Origin: Tupaia tana
Lineage: Eukaryota; Chordata; Mammalia; Scandentia; Tupaiidae
Length of the DNA stretch: 64,000 nt
Direction of reading: 5' to 3'
NCBI GenBank assembly: GCA_026018925.1
Contig: JAKSZU010000002.1
Coordinates: 94,205,475 to 94,269,474 of the forward strand
The notes below the pieces were generated by a model that searched no databases, had not been told where the DNA came from, and was given only the letters and a program-made list of their open reading frames with translations. The position numbers were made by a program, and so were the translations under genes. Positions 48,476 to 60,504 of the stretch are shown here, one piece after another; within the stretch, counting starts at the first letter, position 1; each line of letters begins with the position of its first letter.

Positions 48476-48550
48476 TCATATTGTTTTTCCTTTCTCTGTA
48501 TGTGGATTTACTAACATATGCTGGAAAACTGACAGACTGGTCCCCTATAT

Positions 48551-48672
48551 AGTTAGGGTGACCAATTGCCTCGCTCCAGTTTGCCTAGAAGTGTCCTGGT
48601 TTTAGCCCCAAACTTGCATTTCAGGAAATCTCTCAGTCCCAAGCAAACAGGGGTCACTGATTGTCCTGCAAG
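48551..48672. mobile_element. palindromic DNA-transposon relic
   Basis: Starts 'agggtgaccaattgcctcgc' and ends near 'caggggtcactgattgtcct', with 'gtgtcctggttttagcccca' inside. The design matches an old mammalian MER-type element with inverted GGTGACCAATTG-like ends; family name uncertain. Confidence 0.5.
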
Positions 48673-48954
48673 GTCATCTGCAATTTATCAAAAACAAACT
48701 CTGGCTAATGAGTTCCTTAGCCTGCCTGGGAAAGGAATGGTGTGCACCAGTCCTCATTTATCTAGGTAGCATTCACAATTACCTGAATTCTCTGATATAA
48801 TCCTAAAAAGAGGGACTTCAGATTATAGCAGTATAATTTCTATGCTGTGAAATTTTCTTTCCTTTGTAGTACATGAGCCTCAAATTTGCTTTAAAGAAAT
48901 TTCTTGAACTTGCTTCCTTTTCTGTACCATAAGAGCCATTTTATCTACTTTTAT

Positions 48955-49179
48955 TTTTTAAATTTGTATAGGGCACTTATGCTCATAAGAGGGGGGGAGA
49001 AAGCGAGAAAGCACCCCTCTGGGAGATGGCCACGCTACAATCCCTTCTCTATTCTCCTCTTGGGACTCTAGACAGCATGCACAGGTGTCTGGTTTTTCCA
49101 AGCCTCTGGGTTTGAGACTCAACACAGTTTTCCACATGGAATCCAGTCACCTTAACTACCATGGCCACCAGCTGGCCCA
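48955..49179 (-). mobile_element. tRNA-headed SINE, old copy
   Basis: 'ttgtatagggcacttatgct', 'gaaagcgagaaagcacccct', head reverse 'accttaactaccatggccaccagctggccc'. About 30 nt are missing in total. Confidence 0.8.
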
Positions 49180-49475
49180 AAAGCTACATTTAGTGGCTGA
49201 GCTGTGCTATCTTAAATACCAGAAAAGAGGAACAGTATCCTCTACTGCTTAAATCCTTGATGAATGTAGTTTTGGATTTGCCCCTTTGGTTGTTTCTAAT
49301 CCGTGATCTATTCTGTGAGGCATGTCTACATCCAGTGTCCAAGGAAGACTTGGCAGGGTGACCCATGTCTGTCAGGACACAATGACCTTATAAAAACCTA
49401 ATAACCTGATAAACTCTGTAGAGAAATGATAAATGTGCATACTTTATGTAGACTTTATACCACCTATAGATTTTT

Positions 49476-49742
49476 TTTTTGGGGGGGGAGAGGTTTTTTG
49501 CTATAGGGCGCGTGCGCTCGCCAGACAGACAGAGACAGACAGAGAGACAGAGAGCGAGAAATCACCCCCCAGGGGGGATGGTCATGCCGCAATCCCTTCT
49601 CCTCCATTCTCCTCTCGGGCTCTTGGGCACGCACGCACACGCGCCCGGCGTGAGTTGTAAGCCACCGGGTCCGAGACGCGAACCGCGGTCGACTATGTGG
49701 GAGTCCAGCGACATAGCCATTACGCTAACTGCTGGTTCCCTC
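49476..49742 (-). mobile_element. tRNA-headed SINE, very young
   Basis: Imperfect TSD ACCTATAGATTTTT at 49462-49475 and ACTTATAGATTTTA at 49743-49756. Full length, CpG-rich, nearly the same as the copy at 41953-42231 (both read 'gtgagttgtaagccaccggg'). Confidence 0.95.
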
Positions 49743-49879
49743 ACTTATAGATTTTATATTGATTAGGTAATTATGGCTTTGGCCATGGAAGTGTTCTAAA
49801 TGATGAATTGTATTTTTCTTTCTCTTGGAGAAAAAAAATTAGGTAATGGTTAATTTCCAGTATAGAATTCTAAGGTTTT

Positions 49880-50146
49880 CTTCTTCTTCTATTTTTTTTT
49901 CCCGTTTTTGCCATAGAGAATATGCTCTTGCCAGAGAAATAAGAGATATAGAGAGGGAAACCGAGAAATCACCCCCACAGGAAGATAGCTAGGCTGTAAC
50001 CTTTCCTCCATTCTCCTCTCGAGATCTTGAGCACGCAGGCACAGGTGCCTGACATGATTTTTTTAAGCCACTGTGTCCTGAACCTGAACCAAGGTCAGCC
50101 ATGGGAATTCAGTTGCCTTAACCGCCACACCACCTGCTAGTTCCCA
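49880..50146 (-). mobile_element. tRNA-headed SINE, old, with perfect TSD
   Basis: TSD AATTCTAAGGTTTT at 49866-49879 and 50147-50160. Body 'cacccccacaggaagatagc', head reverse 'gccttaaccgccacaccacctgctagttccc' (older class). Confidence 0.92.
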
Positions 50147-50737
50147 AATTCTAAGGTTTTTGTCTACTAAAATTCATCTTGCATATTTGACTAAATTCTA
50201 CCAAGTATGAATCCAATGGCCATTTTTATAACACTGAATCTAAAGTTGTTTCTGATATCTGCACTAAAAATGCAGGAGGGCCAGAAATCTAGTAACATCT
50301 TGATCTCATTAAATAATATTTATTTTTCATTAATATCTATTTATTGTTTAGTATGTCTGACACTATGCCAAAATATGCAAATTATTTGCCTGGATATAAA
50401 TATAATCATACTTTTTAAAAATCGGACTAAAATAAGTAATTGAATATTATCTCCCATTTTTAATTAAAAATTGAGATTCATAATGCATAGCTAAATATAA
50501 CAGATGTTGGGATAATTTGGAATTTGTGCTTATTAAAATAAGACATACCCACATGTAGTGGAAGGAAGTAAAAAAAAAGAGGTCAAAGGGAAAAATCTCT
50601 TGATTTTCTTGAATTTGAGGTTGCTCATTTATAAAATAGGGGAAATATGCTAGTCTCAGGACTAGCTTTGAGAGTAACTATGGTTAACAATAATTCAATC
50701 ATGAATCCACTTTCAAATATCAAGTTAATGTACTTTT

Positions 50738-50989
50738 GATCCCCTATTTTTTGCCATAGGTGTGTGCATCTTGCCAAAGAGAACAAAGAGAGAGAGGAAA
50801 AGTGAAAAACCACCCCCCAGGGGGAGTGACCACGCCACAGTCCTTTCTCCACCATTCTCCTCTGGGGATTTTGGGCATGCGAGCACACATGCCTGGCGTA
50901 TTTTTAGGTCACAAGGTCTGGGACTCAAACCAGCAGAGTCGGCCATGTGGAATCCAGAGTCTTAACCAACATATCACCTGCTGGCCCAG
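50738..50989 (-). mobile_element. tRNA-headed SINE, old, with TSD
   Basis: TSD GTTAATGTACTTTT at 50724-50737 and GTTAAATGTACTTTT at 50990-51004. Older head class ('ttaaccaacatatcacctgctggccc'). Confidence 0.9.
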
Positions 50990-53900
50990 GTTAAATGTAC
51001 TTTTATTAAACCATACAGCATTATATAATTTTAAGTATTATTCATAGTATTGATACTATTATAATTAAACTAAAAAACTCCTGTTCCAATAAGTCATTAT
51101 TAAGCCAACAGTAATACTAAAAAGAAATGGTATGGGAAGCAGGGGAGTGAGGTGGAAGACCTGCCACCTGTGTGACAGTTAGTACAAAGACCAAAAGTAA
51201 AACATGATCAAAAAGACAATAAGGAGGTCAGAAACGTGCCCATATATCAAGGTGAATGGTTTTTCTTTCCTCTGTCTCTCAGAAAAGACAGAAATAGTGT
51301 ATATCATAACAATACTGAGGAGTAAAATTTAGGTAGACTCTTTCAAGAGGCATGACTGCAGTAAGGTCCAGAGCATGTGCTAAGGCTATCTGGTAAGTAA
51401 AATCCAGAGTTTTCTACCCTTTATACCACATATTAACCTACATAGGAGGTATAAATTAAATCCTTTATCTAGGAGAGTGGGGGAGTGCAATAAACAAACA
51501 TAAACAAATAATGTGTTATTGTTTTCTAAGGCAAATTGTCTTTTAGGAGTTAGTGTGGGTAAGTATTAAAACAAAAATAGTTTTAATTTTAAGTAATATT
51601 TCACTCTTTAATGTGAACTTCACACAATATGAAAAGTACCAAACGCCCTAAAATATCATGTCAGGGAAATGACTACCTGTTAAATAATTTTCCTCATAAT
51701 TTCAATAAGTACACTTATATACCTCTTGTATACTATAAAAGTAACAGTATTAAAGGGTTAGAAAGTTATATCAATATTTACCTTTTGTGGAAGAGTTATA
51801 TTTTTCTTGTTCTTCAATGAATTAAATGCACATAATGATGGAAACAAAAGAAAGAAATCAGCAAATTTATAGTTAGACATGGAAATGTGAAATAACACAA
51901 TGGCATGAATAATAAAAATGCATAACATATAAAGTGGCATGATAAAATACAGAGACAAACCATGAGAAAGTCTCAAATATGGTACTAAAATTAATAAAAA
52001 GAGAATGAATATAGCAATTTAAAGATTTAAAATAAAACAAAACATTGGGATAGTAATATGTTCGGCATTTGAAAAGTATATTTCATAGTATTTTTCTTGC
52101 CTTTTACGAATTATATATTTCAGCATCAATTTTACTAAAACATTTTAACTTAAATCCATTTTTATTATGAGTGTATTTAAAAGCATGCTCAATATTCATA
52201 ACAAAATTTTTATCATTTCAAAAGTGAATGTATTTCAGATTATTTTAAATTTCATGAGGAAAATTTAAAATAAATTCAATTTTTTACTACACAGTAGGAA
52301 TATACTTTGCACTCAGGAAATTATTCTGTAACATTTTCTAAAAGGAAAGAATAAATTCTAATTTAAGTAATCCTTCCTTCCTTCTAATTAATTATATTAA
52401 AATACCTCTAAGTGTAATGACTTGCTTTTTATAGTCTTTGTTTCTTAGACATTTCATAAAGCCTCTGTCTACTTCCTTGTTGGTGTAGTATTTACTGAGA
52501 AGTAATGGACAACCTGGGTATATTTGAAGGGGAATATTTTTAGAGTTTTAGGTAGTAGATATAATAATGAAACACATAACACTACTGTCACACCACTAAG
52601 TGTCAGTTTAGAAATGGTCTTAACATACTTCTTTAAAAGTCTTTGCTGAGCACAAAAAAGAGAAATCATTTGATTGGTTTCAGAAAACCATACTTTTTTA
52701 TACAACTAATAAGAATTATGTTAGCTTCAGCTTCACTCAACACCAGGGCTACGGTGGAATACAACTGCTGAAATATGAACAGAGAAATTTCACAGAAGTC
52801 TTTGCTCTTAATTCTGATGTATATCATCAGAATTCCCTAAAGTATGAGGCTACTTTTTCAACTACTCTCTCCCAAAATCTATATTGCAATCATTTCTTTG
52901 CTTTTCTCCAAAATGTACTTTAACATAATCAGATTCCATGTAACCAACAGAGTCATCTCAATTTTCAAAGAAAAATTTTAAAACATTTCTTCAAAAGCTA
53001 ATTAACATGTCTTTTCAAATTATATGTTAATCTCCAAAATAAGAGATATTCTTTTATGATACACAGAGACAGCAGTAAATCTGATTTATAGGGGAAAAAA
53101 AACACATCCCATCAAACAATGAAATTATCCGGGTATACACCCTCAAGATAATAAAGTAGATAACTGTATCTACAAACAGCATATTAATCAAATTATTTTA
53201 TAAATGTATTAAGAAGTTGTCATCATTATCCAGGCATCAAAACTATGTGACATATTTGCTCTTACCAATCTGCTTTATTTATCAACTTTATTTATCAACT
53301 CAATTATTTTTTTTTAAAAAATTAAAACCACTCTTTTAAAAATTAAAAAAAAATATTGAAAGAAAGTAAGTACAGTAGAGGCTTCCTTAATTGCAAATAA
53401 CTTGAGGTCAGTATAAATTTTCATAAGAGATAGAACTAAAGTTTAACAAATAATATCAAAAATTAAAAAAAAGGAACAGGCTGAATTCTACCTAGCTCAT
53501 GAACCATATTATAAATTTACTTTTAAAAATGTATTTCAGGACAAACAAAGCTGTCAGGTGAACTGCTTATTTTAAAATAGATGCATAATAAAATAATGAC
53601 ACAGTATCGACATTTACCAAAGTCCCAAACCACATATTATCATAAAGTACACCAGATCTATTTTATTTTTGGAACACTTAGGCAATAGTACAGGCTTTTC
53701 GCTACATTTATAAAACAGCTAAATCTACGTGACTTTTTAAATAATGTATTTCAGGAACCTCAAAAGACCAAAAGATTTTACTACTATATTTGTGACATTA
53801 AATATCAAAATAACTCCATCAATATCATTCTCAGTCATTCCCTTCTTCCCACCTCAATTCATTCCTTACAAATTGGTGATTTCTCTGAAAGACAACTGTG

Positions 53901-54158
53901 AATATAAATATTATAAACAGTAACATTGATATAAACAATATACGCTTTGTTAAAAATTAAAATTCAACATATTATCCAACTGGTTTAGAAATATTCTTTC
54001 TACTGAAACAATATAAATATAATCTTATAATGTAAGAGTTATATACAGTATCCTTACACGCTTTTGACCACGTAGAACGTTTTGTTTCCAATTGGAGGAA
54101 ATGCAAAGAATTTTAGAAGCATGGGACCTTTGAATTATCAATCTTTAGCAAAATATGA

Positions 54159-54198
54159 CCAGTAACATTGGTTAACCACCAGTAACACTAGTTAACCA
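54159..54198. repeat. 20 bp tandem duplication
   Basis: CCAGTAACATTGGTTAACCA at 54159-54178 is followed at once by the same unit with two changes at 54179-54198. Confidence 0.95.
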
Positions 54199-55587
54199 CC
54201 AAAATTTATGATTCTTTCAGTTGTGCAACAGGAATTCATGAATGGATAAATTTTAATAAACATCAATTTCCACTTTTAAAAAGTAAATCTTAAAATAATT
54301 GAATCTGGGTTACTGCCAATTAGTTTTAATAACATTAATTATGAATAATCTTCTCAAAATGTTCCCAGAAAAAAAGTCTGTTAAACATATAAATTGATAT
54401 TTCCAATTAAATAACTCCTCTTTTAGAAAAGTCAAATTTTCACAAAGCATTATATTTTCCTAGTTAAGGAAACTGGATACCTGTAAAGAAAGTATGATAT
54501 ATCAATGGGAAGTGCAATTTAAAAAAAAATACAAATCCAAAGTTTATTATACCAGTATTACTCCCTTAGTAAATTGATACCTCTTCAAAGCTACACTAAA
54601 TTTCCTATAATCGAGTATTCTGCATAGTAAATTGCTACAACAATTTCTGAAATAATATATTTATCTTCCTATTTTGGTAAATCACTTTAATTGAGAAAAT
54701 CACATACCCACAACCCTCAATATAGAATGAAATGCAAGTTTTACAAAACCACAATCAACATTTGAAAAAATATTCAAAATGTTAACCTTTGACTTGTTTC
54801 ATAGGGATGAAGATTTTTCAATACATGTTTAAATATAAGTCCACTGCGTTATACTACAACAGAAATTATTTCAGTAAATTGCTTAATAAATCCCTAGTAA
54901 GAAATATGCGATAACAGGTACTAATCATTTCACCTACTGACAAATGGGATAGAACTCTGTGACACATGAAGAATACTCTTTTAACCCAGCATTTATATCA
55001 TGTAGCTCATGTAGTTAAGAGAATTTAGTTTCCATTACCAAATCTTTCTTTCTCTTTCCAAAAAAAAAAAAAAACCCAAAATCCACAATGTACATGTGTG
55101 TAAAATAAGAGAGTATTTAAGCAACATGAACTATTGAAAAAGATACTGATATCTGTGCTCCAAGTCCACTTTTCATCATTTAACTTAATAACAGGATATT
55201 GCCAATATTCTTTTAAAAAATTAGTAAAACATTCAACATAACCAAGTACTGGATTTTAAAGATAAAGTATTTTACACATAGAATACCGTATTGTACTGAG
55301 GTTTTAAAAATTCACTTTCTTTTTTTGTCCCTTTGGAATAATAGGTATTTCTAAGCCTCCAGTTGTCCTGCTAAATGATCATCTAAAGTTTATTCACTCA
55401 TTCTCTTGGCAAAAATTGAGTGTATGCTATGAACAGATACTGGGGATAAAAATGCAAAGAAACTTAAATTTGTTGGATTCAGCAAATTGCATATTATCAA
55501 AATACTACTCATTTAATAAAAGGAATATTAAAAAAGGAGGTTCTGAATCCCGGGACTTTTGGACAATGACGTCTCTTTATAGGATAC

Positions 55588-55700
55588 CTTGTTCTATACT
55601 GCCACTTCTCACTGGCACTTGTGGGAGCTGTCTTCCCCTGCGACTGCTGAAGGACGCATCTGCTGGAGGAGACTGGGTCGGGCTTCCTTGTCGGTGCATT
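55588..55700 (-). CDS. RIMS1: RIMS1 coding exon a
   Basis: 113 nt exon, the most upstream RIMS1 exon in the window. After one base finishing a codon from an exon outside the window it reads MHRQGSPTQSPPADASFS, then SRRGRQLPQVPVRSGSIEQ, and ends with one G that exon b completes as Ala. RQLPQVPVR is a Pro-rich SH3 ligand in the position where RIM proteins are known to bind the SH3 domains of RIM-BPs, which tether presynaptic calcium channels; assigning it to this exact motif is inference. Acceptor: CCCTTTTTTGCCCACAG before 55700, strong. Donor: CAAG|GTATCC at 55588/55587 has GT but is poor at positions +4 to +6, so this site may be regulated. No stops or frame breaks. Confidence 0.95.
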
Positions 55701-56024
55701 CTGTGGGCAAAAAAGGGAGGGAGGAAGTGAAACAGTGAAATCCTACAGGGCCTGACCAAAATCTTTCCCTTCTTCCTGTTCCTATTAAAATAGACATAAA
55801 ACCCTACGGCGGGCCGTTGAAAGTAAAATCAATACTTTGTTTATGATACATCTAAAGGGACTAGTACAAAAAGAGGCTAAAAGACACGGCAGTGTCTATC
55901 ACACACATAATGAACTCCTGACTTGATCTGAATCTGATTCACTGTTTTTCATTAGCTTTCTATGAAGTGGTGCTTTCTGGGCAACATATTTCTTTCTGGT
56001 GGTGCAGATCCAAATAAATCTAGT

Positions 56025-56057
56025 GAGTGAAAGTTTCATGTGCTCAGGAAGGTACAA
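56025..56057 (+). repeat. local direct repeat, copy 1
   Basis: 33 nt, 'gagtgaaagtttcatgtgct' and 'caggaaggtacaa', matching 56711-56743 with three differences. Confidence 0.85.
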
Positions 56058-56710
56058 AAGAGACATCAAATATAGTCTCTGAATCTTGACCATTATCAAT
56101 AGATTAGTTAAGAAAGGCTGTCACCTATATTGCTACCACTAAATCTATATATACTATAGAACTATTTATAATTTGTAAGAATAATTCTAGCTGCAGATTT
56201 TTAGACATTACCATTCCCTTGTACTTCATTTTTAAATAGGAAAAACCATGGCAGATATTTAAAATAACCTTGGACACGTGCTCTGAAAGACATGGTGCAA
56301 GGACTGAAATCAGAAACGAGAATTTAGGAAGCACGCACGTACATTTCCACTGCTCAGGATTAAGCTAATCTCCATCTACTGGCCTTTAAACTTTTTTTTT
56401 TTAACCTAAAGAACTTTAAAATATTCTAAGACTTTACTGAACACAAATTAGTAGCTATTTTTAAAATTCCTCTTATGCCACTTATATCTAGATAATTTAT
56501 TATAAATAATTTCACATAATTAAAAAATTATATATGAATATGCCACAAACAGATGAAAGGACATAAAACAGCCAGATTTATTTCTCAATGATGTCTAATT
56601 GGCAGGAATTGTAGAATACCACCAGCACAGTGAAGATAGATGCAAGTAAGAGATGTGGGAGAAAGGTTTAAGTATCACAAAGAAAGGATTAAAAATTACG
56701 GTGTCATAAT

Positions 56711-56743
56711 GAGTGAAAGCTTCAGGTGCTCAGGAAGGCACAA
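56711..56743 (+). repeat. local direct repeat, copy 2
   Basis: 33 nt partner of 56025-56057, 686 nt away in the same orientation; sequence just outside both copies is unrelated. Confidence 0.85.
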
Positions 56744-57725
56744 CACCACATCAACACCTGGAGGCAGGACATGAATGCTGGGCAAGACACTGAATAGCGA
56801 CCTTGTCAGAAGCGGAGAAGGCGGCGCCGACCCTCCGGGGGCAAGGTGGTGCATAGAACACAGTGTTCTGACACTAGAGTGCTCACTCGACCTTGAGCGA
56901 GTGGGATGTTTTCCCCTAATGACTGGCTGATCAGTTGCTCTTGGGGCTGCATGTCCCCTTCTAGAAAGACATGGTGGGAGAACCCTAAAACATTAGGGCC
57001 AAAAAAGATCTTCAGTCAGCAGGCACATATTAACTTTGATACCAACACATTTGTCCAAGGAAAACCTGATTATTCTTATAAGACAGTGATTTTAAAGAAC
57101 CAGAAGAAAACTCATTATGCAATAACTAAAACAGAATTCAAATCAAATTGACATCTTAGTATCAAAAATATAAATGTCATGAGGTTTTAAAAGGTCTATC
57201 TAGGTTGCTCTGATGGAATAAACTTCTCATAAGTTCCAGAATAGCAGAGACTTCTTTTTTTTTTAACAGAGTTCAATCTCCAGTGCCTACACCACAACTA
57301 TATAGGGAGCAAGAACTCAATGACATGATGATTGGTTGACTGAATATAATTAAATGATGAATACAGGGATACTTCAAGTATTTGACTTCAAAAAGAAACA
57401 ATATACTGTATAACTCTGTGTTTTCATAATGTTCACAATTTCATTCTGCAATAAGCAAGTTTATGTCAAACAGATAATGAAAAGAGAATGACTTTGAGAT
57501 GAATCTAAGCCAACCAAAAAGTTAAAGTCATATAATAACATGGAGAATGATTCATTATGTATACAATTGATTAAGTGCAAATGGCTGATACGAAAATAAA
57601 AACATGTTCTCAGCCGTAACAATGTCTAGAAAGTCATGTGTCCATATGTTGACACTTATCTTAACATGGAGTTCAAAAATGTTATAAAGCCAATTTGTGA
57701 ATTAAAAATTAAAGCTAATGTTTAT

Positions 57726-57738
57726 ATATATATATATT
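57726..57738. repeat. TA simple repeat
   Basis: Short (TA)n run; similar runs occur at about 18574-18592, 45030-45040 and 63807-63816. Confidence 0.8.
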
Positions 57739-59237
57739 TAAAACAGATACATGCTATTGTCCTTTGGATCATTTTCAATATATATTTTTTAAATAAAATT
57801 ATGATTAAAATACCCGATATTTCTTTTGATATAAGTAACATAGAGCCCTTTGAAAGTGATGTTGTAAACTCACTGATAAAGCAATTCAATGGATGTGAGA
57901 GTATTGATCACAAAAAGCATACTGTGATCATCTTGATCACAAAAAAGTACATTCATGAGTGCTTTATTCAACTTATATTCAGACTGACAATTTTTCATTT
58001 TAGTAAAATGATCTTCAAAGCTATAGTAATTTTGATTCAGAGTTTCATCTCCAATTTGGAATAATAAAATGGGAAAAAGTGAGGTTGTAGAGAACCAAAA
58101 AAAAGACAGTGCTGGTCTTTAACAAAGGTGCAATTCATCTTCTTGAGAGATGTATTAATGCTTTTTTGGACTCTTATTTTGACCCTGAAACCTGAACTGT
58201 CATCATAATTTCTAAATTAAAATAAGTAAGTGACAGTACTCTACATTTATTAAAACTGTTCATTCATTCTGAATTGACTTTTCATAATAACTCAGCTGTA
58301 TAATTTAATTCCTATGGGATCGATTTCATGATCAATTTCTTCCCAATGATAAAAGAATGAGTTTTATCTGTTACTCTTTAAAAGCCAGCATCATGAAAAT
58401 AGATTTCAAGCAATCTTTGTTGAAAATATACTTTGTAAATGTGGCTTAAAAATTAAATCAAACAGTTTTCACCCTAGTGCAGAGAAATTTCATGGATATT
58501 GCAATTTCACCAATATCTTGCTTCATTTCTTAATGTATTTCGTAAGTACTGAAGTCAAAGAGACACTTGGATGTGACTTAAAATGTGAATAATTTAGGGG
58601 ACCTTTATGTGGCACCACACAAAATGGCAAAAGTATAAAAAGCAATTTCAGGGCAAATAAATGGCTTCCTGGGTAAATATTGTCTAGCTCCAAGATATGT
58701 GACTTAGTGTTCTCTCTCTCTCGAGTCATGAGGTTGCAAACTCCCTGGGGTGTTTGAAGTTAATTGTCTAGCACACGATCTATTTCTTTTAGACATGAGT
58801 TAAAAAACCCTCAATAACAAAATGGTTCCTGCCACCAGCCAACCTGTACGAAGCATGAAAGCACAGAGAAGCACAGAAAACCACTCTGTTGGGGGCAGAG
58901 AGAGGAGTGTGGTAGTAAAGTTGAGTTATAGGAATGGAAATTGGGAAGAGGCAAAGTACAGAACTTGAAGAGAGAAAAGGTTTTGCAGAGGAGAAATAAT
59001 GGAACCAAGTAGAGCCTGTTTTAGGCAACAGGAAAGGAGAAATAACCAGGAAATGTTGAGGTACAGGGGTGTAAAGTTGAGATACTCTAGTGTGCTGAGT
59101 TAATCTTTTCAATGAAATGGGATGTACTAAGAATGTAAGGATATAAAAAGAGAAAATATTTAGAACAGCCATGTTAAAGAATGCAACAGGGAATGAGTGA
59201 CAGATAAGTAAAATAATAGTAATAGCTATTCTTTTTG

Positions 59238-59496
59238 TTTTTCTTGTTGTAGAGAGATTTTTGCATAAGGTGCATGTGCTCATTGGAGAAGAGAGACAGA
59301 AATTGAGAAATCATCCCCTCCCTCAGGGGGATGGCCATGCTACAATCCCTTCTCCTCCATTCTCCTCTTAGGAATTTGGGCACACAGGCACACGCACCCA
59401 GCATGAGTTTTAAGCCACCAGGTCTGGGCCTTGAACCACAGCTGACTGCGTGGGAGACCAGCAACGTAAACATTAACCCATCTGCTGGTCTCAGTA
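59238..59496 (-). mobile_element. tRNA-headed SINE, intermediate age
   Basis: 'agagatttttgcataaggtg', body 'ccctcaggggga', 'cttctcctccattctcctct', head reverse 'agcaacgtaaacattaacccatctgctggtc'. Confidence 0.88.
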
Positions 59497-59591
59497 AAAG
59501 TGAGCATGGACACGGAGCTGTCTACACATGCCAAGCTCTGAATGTACATGTGCATGCATACATATAAGTATATGTTATGTGTATATGTGTG

Positions 59592-59953
59592 AGGCACTTC
59601 AAAAAGATCATTGAGGGAAGCAATTAAAGTACAAGTTTATGGGGGCCAGATGGTTGGCACAGTGGTAAAATGTGATGCTCTATGAGGCTGACCTACAAGG
59701 AGGTTTCTGAGTTTGCATCCAGAAACTTCCCTGAACATTCTGGGCATGCACATAACCATGATTTGGGGCTGGCTAAAGCTTGAGGTGGGTCACAGTATCC
59801 ATTGAGGATACTGTCTGTGTTTTGCTCTCTCTCATGGATGAAATTAACAAACTTTAATAAAATAATAGTTTATTTTGATGCAAAACCATTTTTGAAATCC
59901 ACACATAGGTTTTTCATAATGCATGTTTTCCATGAATTTTTTGAAGGCCCCTG
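59592..59953 (+). mobile_element. short TIR MITE split by an old SINE
   Basis: Left part 59592-59640 ('ggcacttcaaaaagatcatt', 'aattaaagtacaagtttat') and right part 59864-59953 ('agtttattttgatgcaaaac', 'ttccatgaattttttgaagg'). The SINE at 59641-59863 lies between, with AGTTTAT repeated at the borders. Confidence 0.75.
59641..59863 (+). mobile_element. tRNA-headed SINE, divergent copy inside MITE
   Basis: Head 'gggggccagatggttggcac' and body 'ctgggcatgcacataacca', then a CT-rich part 'tttgctctctctcatgg' and an A-rich end. The body differs from the main family and may be a separate old subfamily. Confidence 0.65.
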
Positions 59954-60141
59954 GTACGTATACACATGTATGTATAGATCGATCTATTTTTATGTATTTG
60001 CACAGCCTGGGAAGTATTATTATTACGATTTTCTAGAAAGTTAGAGTGACTTGCACAAAGACAAAAAACTAAAAATGTCATAGAGGTAGGATCCACACAC
60101 GTCTATTGAGCTTCAGTGGTTCTCTATCCTATCCAGTAAAA

Positions 60142-60225
60142 TAGTAGGTAGTCAGGAAAGTCATAATGTAGTTTTCTACGTATTTCTATGCAAAAATATG
60201 TCATCAGTTTCCCAACAACCCAGTA
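60142..60225 (+). mobile_element. mariner-like MITE
   Basis: Left 'gtaggtagtcaggaaagtca', right 'gtttcccaacaacccagta'. A SINE inserted at its right end (60235-60504), duplicating CAGTA as part of its TSD. Confidence 0.75.
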
Positions 60226-60234
60226 TTTCTTTCT

Positions 60235-60504
60235 TTTCTTTTCTTTTCTTTTCTTTTTTTTGAGAGTTTTTTGCTATAGGGTGCACGCGCTCGCCAGAAA
60301 GACAGAGAGATAGAAAGCGAGAAATCACCCCCCCAGGAGGGATAGCCACGCCACAATCCCTTCTCTTCCATTCTCATCTCAGAATCGGGCACGTAAGCAC
60401 ATGCGCCCGGCATGAATTTAAGCCACCGGGTCCGGGACTCAAACAGTGGTCGACTACATGGGAGTTCAGCGACATAGCCACTACGCTAACTGCTGGTCCC
60501 ACAA
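60235..60504 (-). mobile_element. tRNA-headed SINE, young, at MITE end
   Basis: Imperfect TSD CAGTATTTCTTTCT at 60221-60234 and TAGTATTTATTTCT at 60505-60518. Complete body and head ('cactacgctaactgctggtccc'). Confidence 0.92.

Larger units (their letters stand above)
36010..55587 (-). other. RIMS1: RIMS1 intron a-b
   Basis: About 19.6 kb. It holds ten SINEs, the broken ERV at about 41435-44755, two MIR relics and one other DNA-transposon relic. Nothing recognisable is seen in 36010-37862, 38125-39770, 45440-48030 and 51005-55587 beyond short tandem duplications. Confidence 0.9.

Noticed and set aside
57636-58064. 142-codon open frame on the plus strand
   Set aside because: Ile/Lys/Phe-rich, as expected from random AT-rich DNA; no family resemblance and no splice or promoter context.
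58789-59283. 164-codon open frame on the minus strand
   Set aside because: No recognisable domain; composition fits AT-rich intron and one end lies in a SINE tail. Treated as chance.
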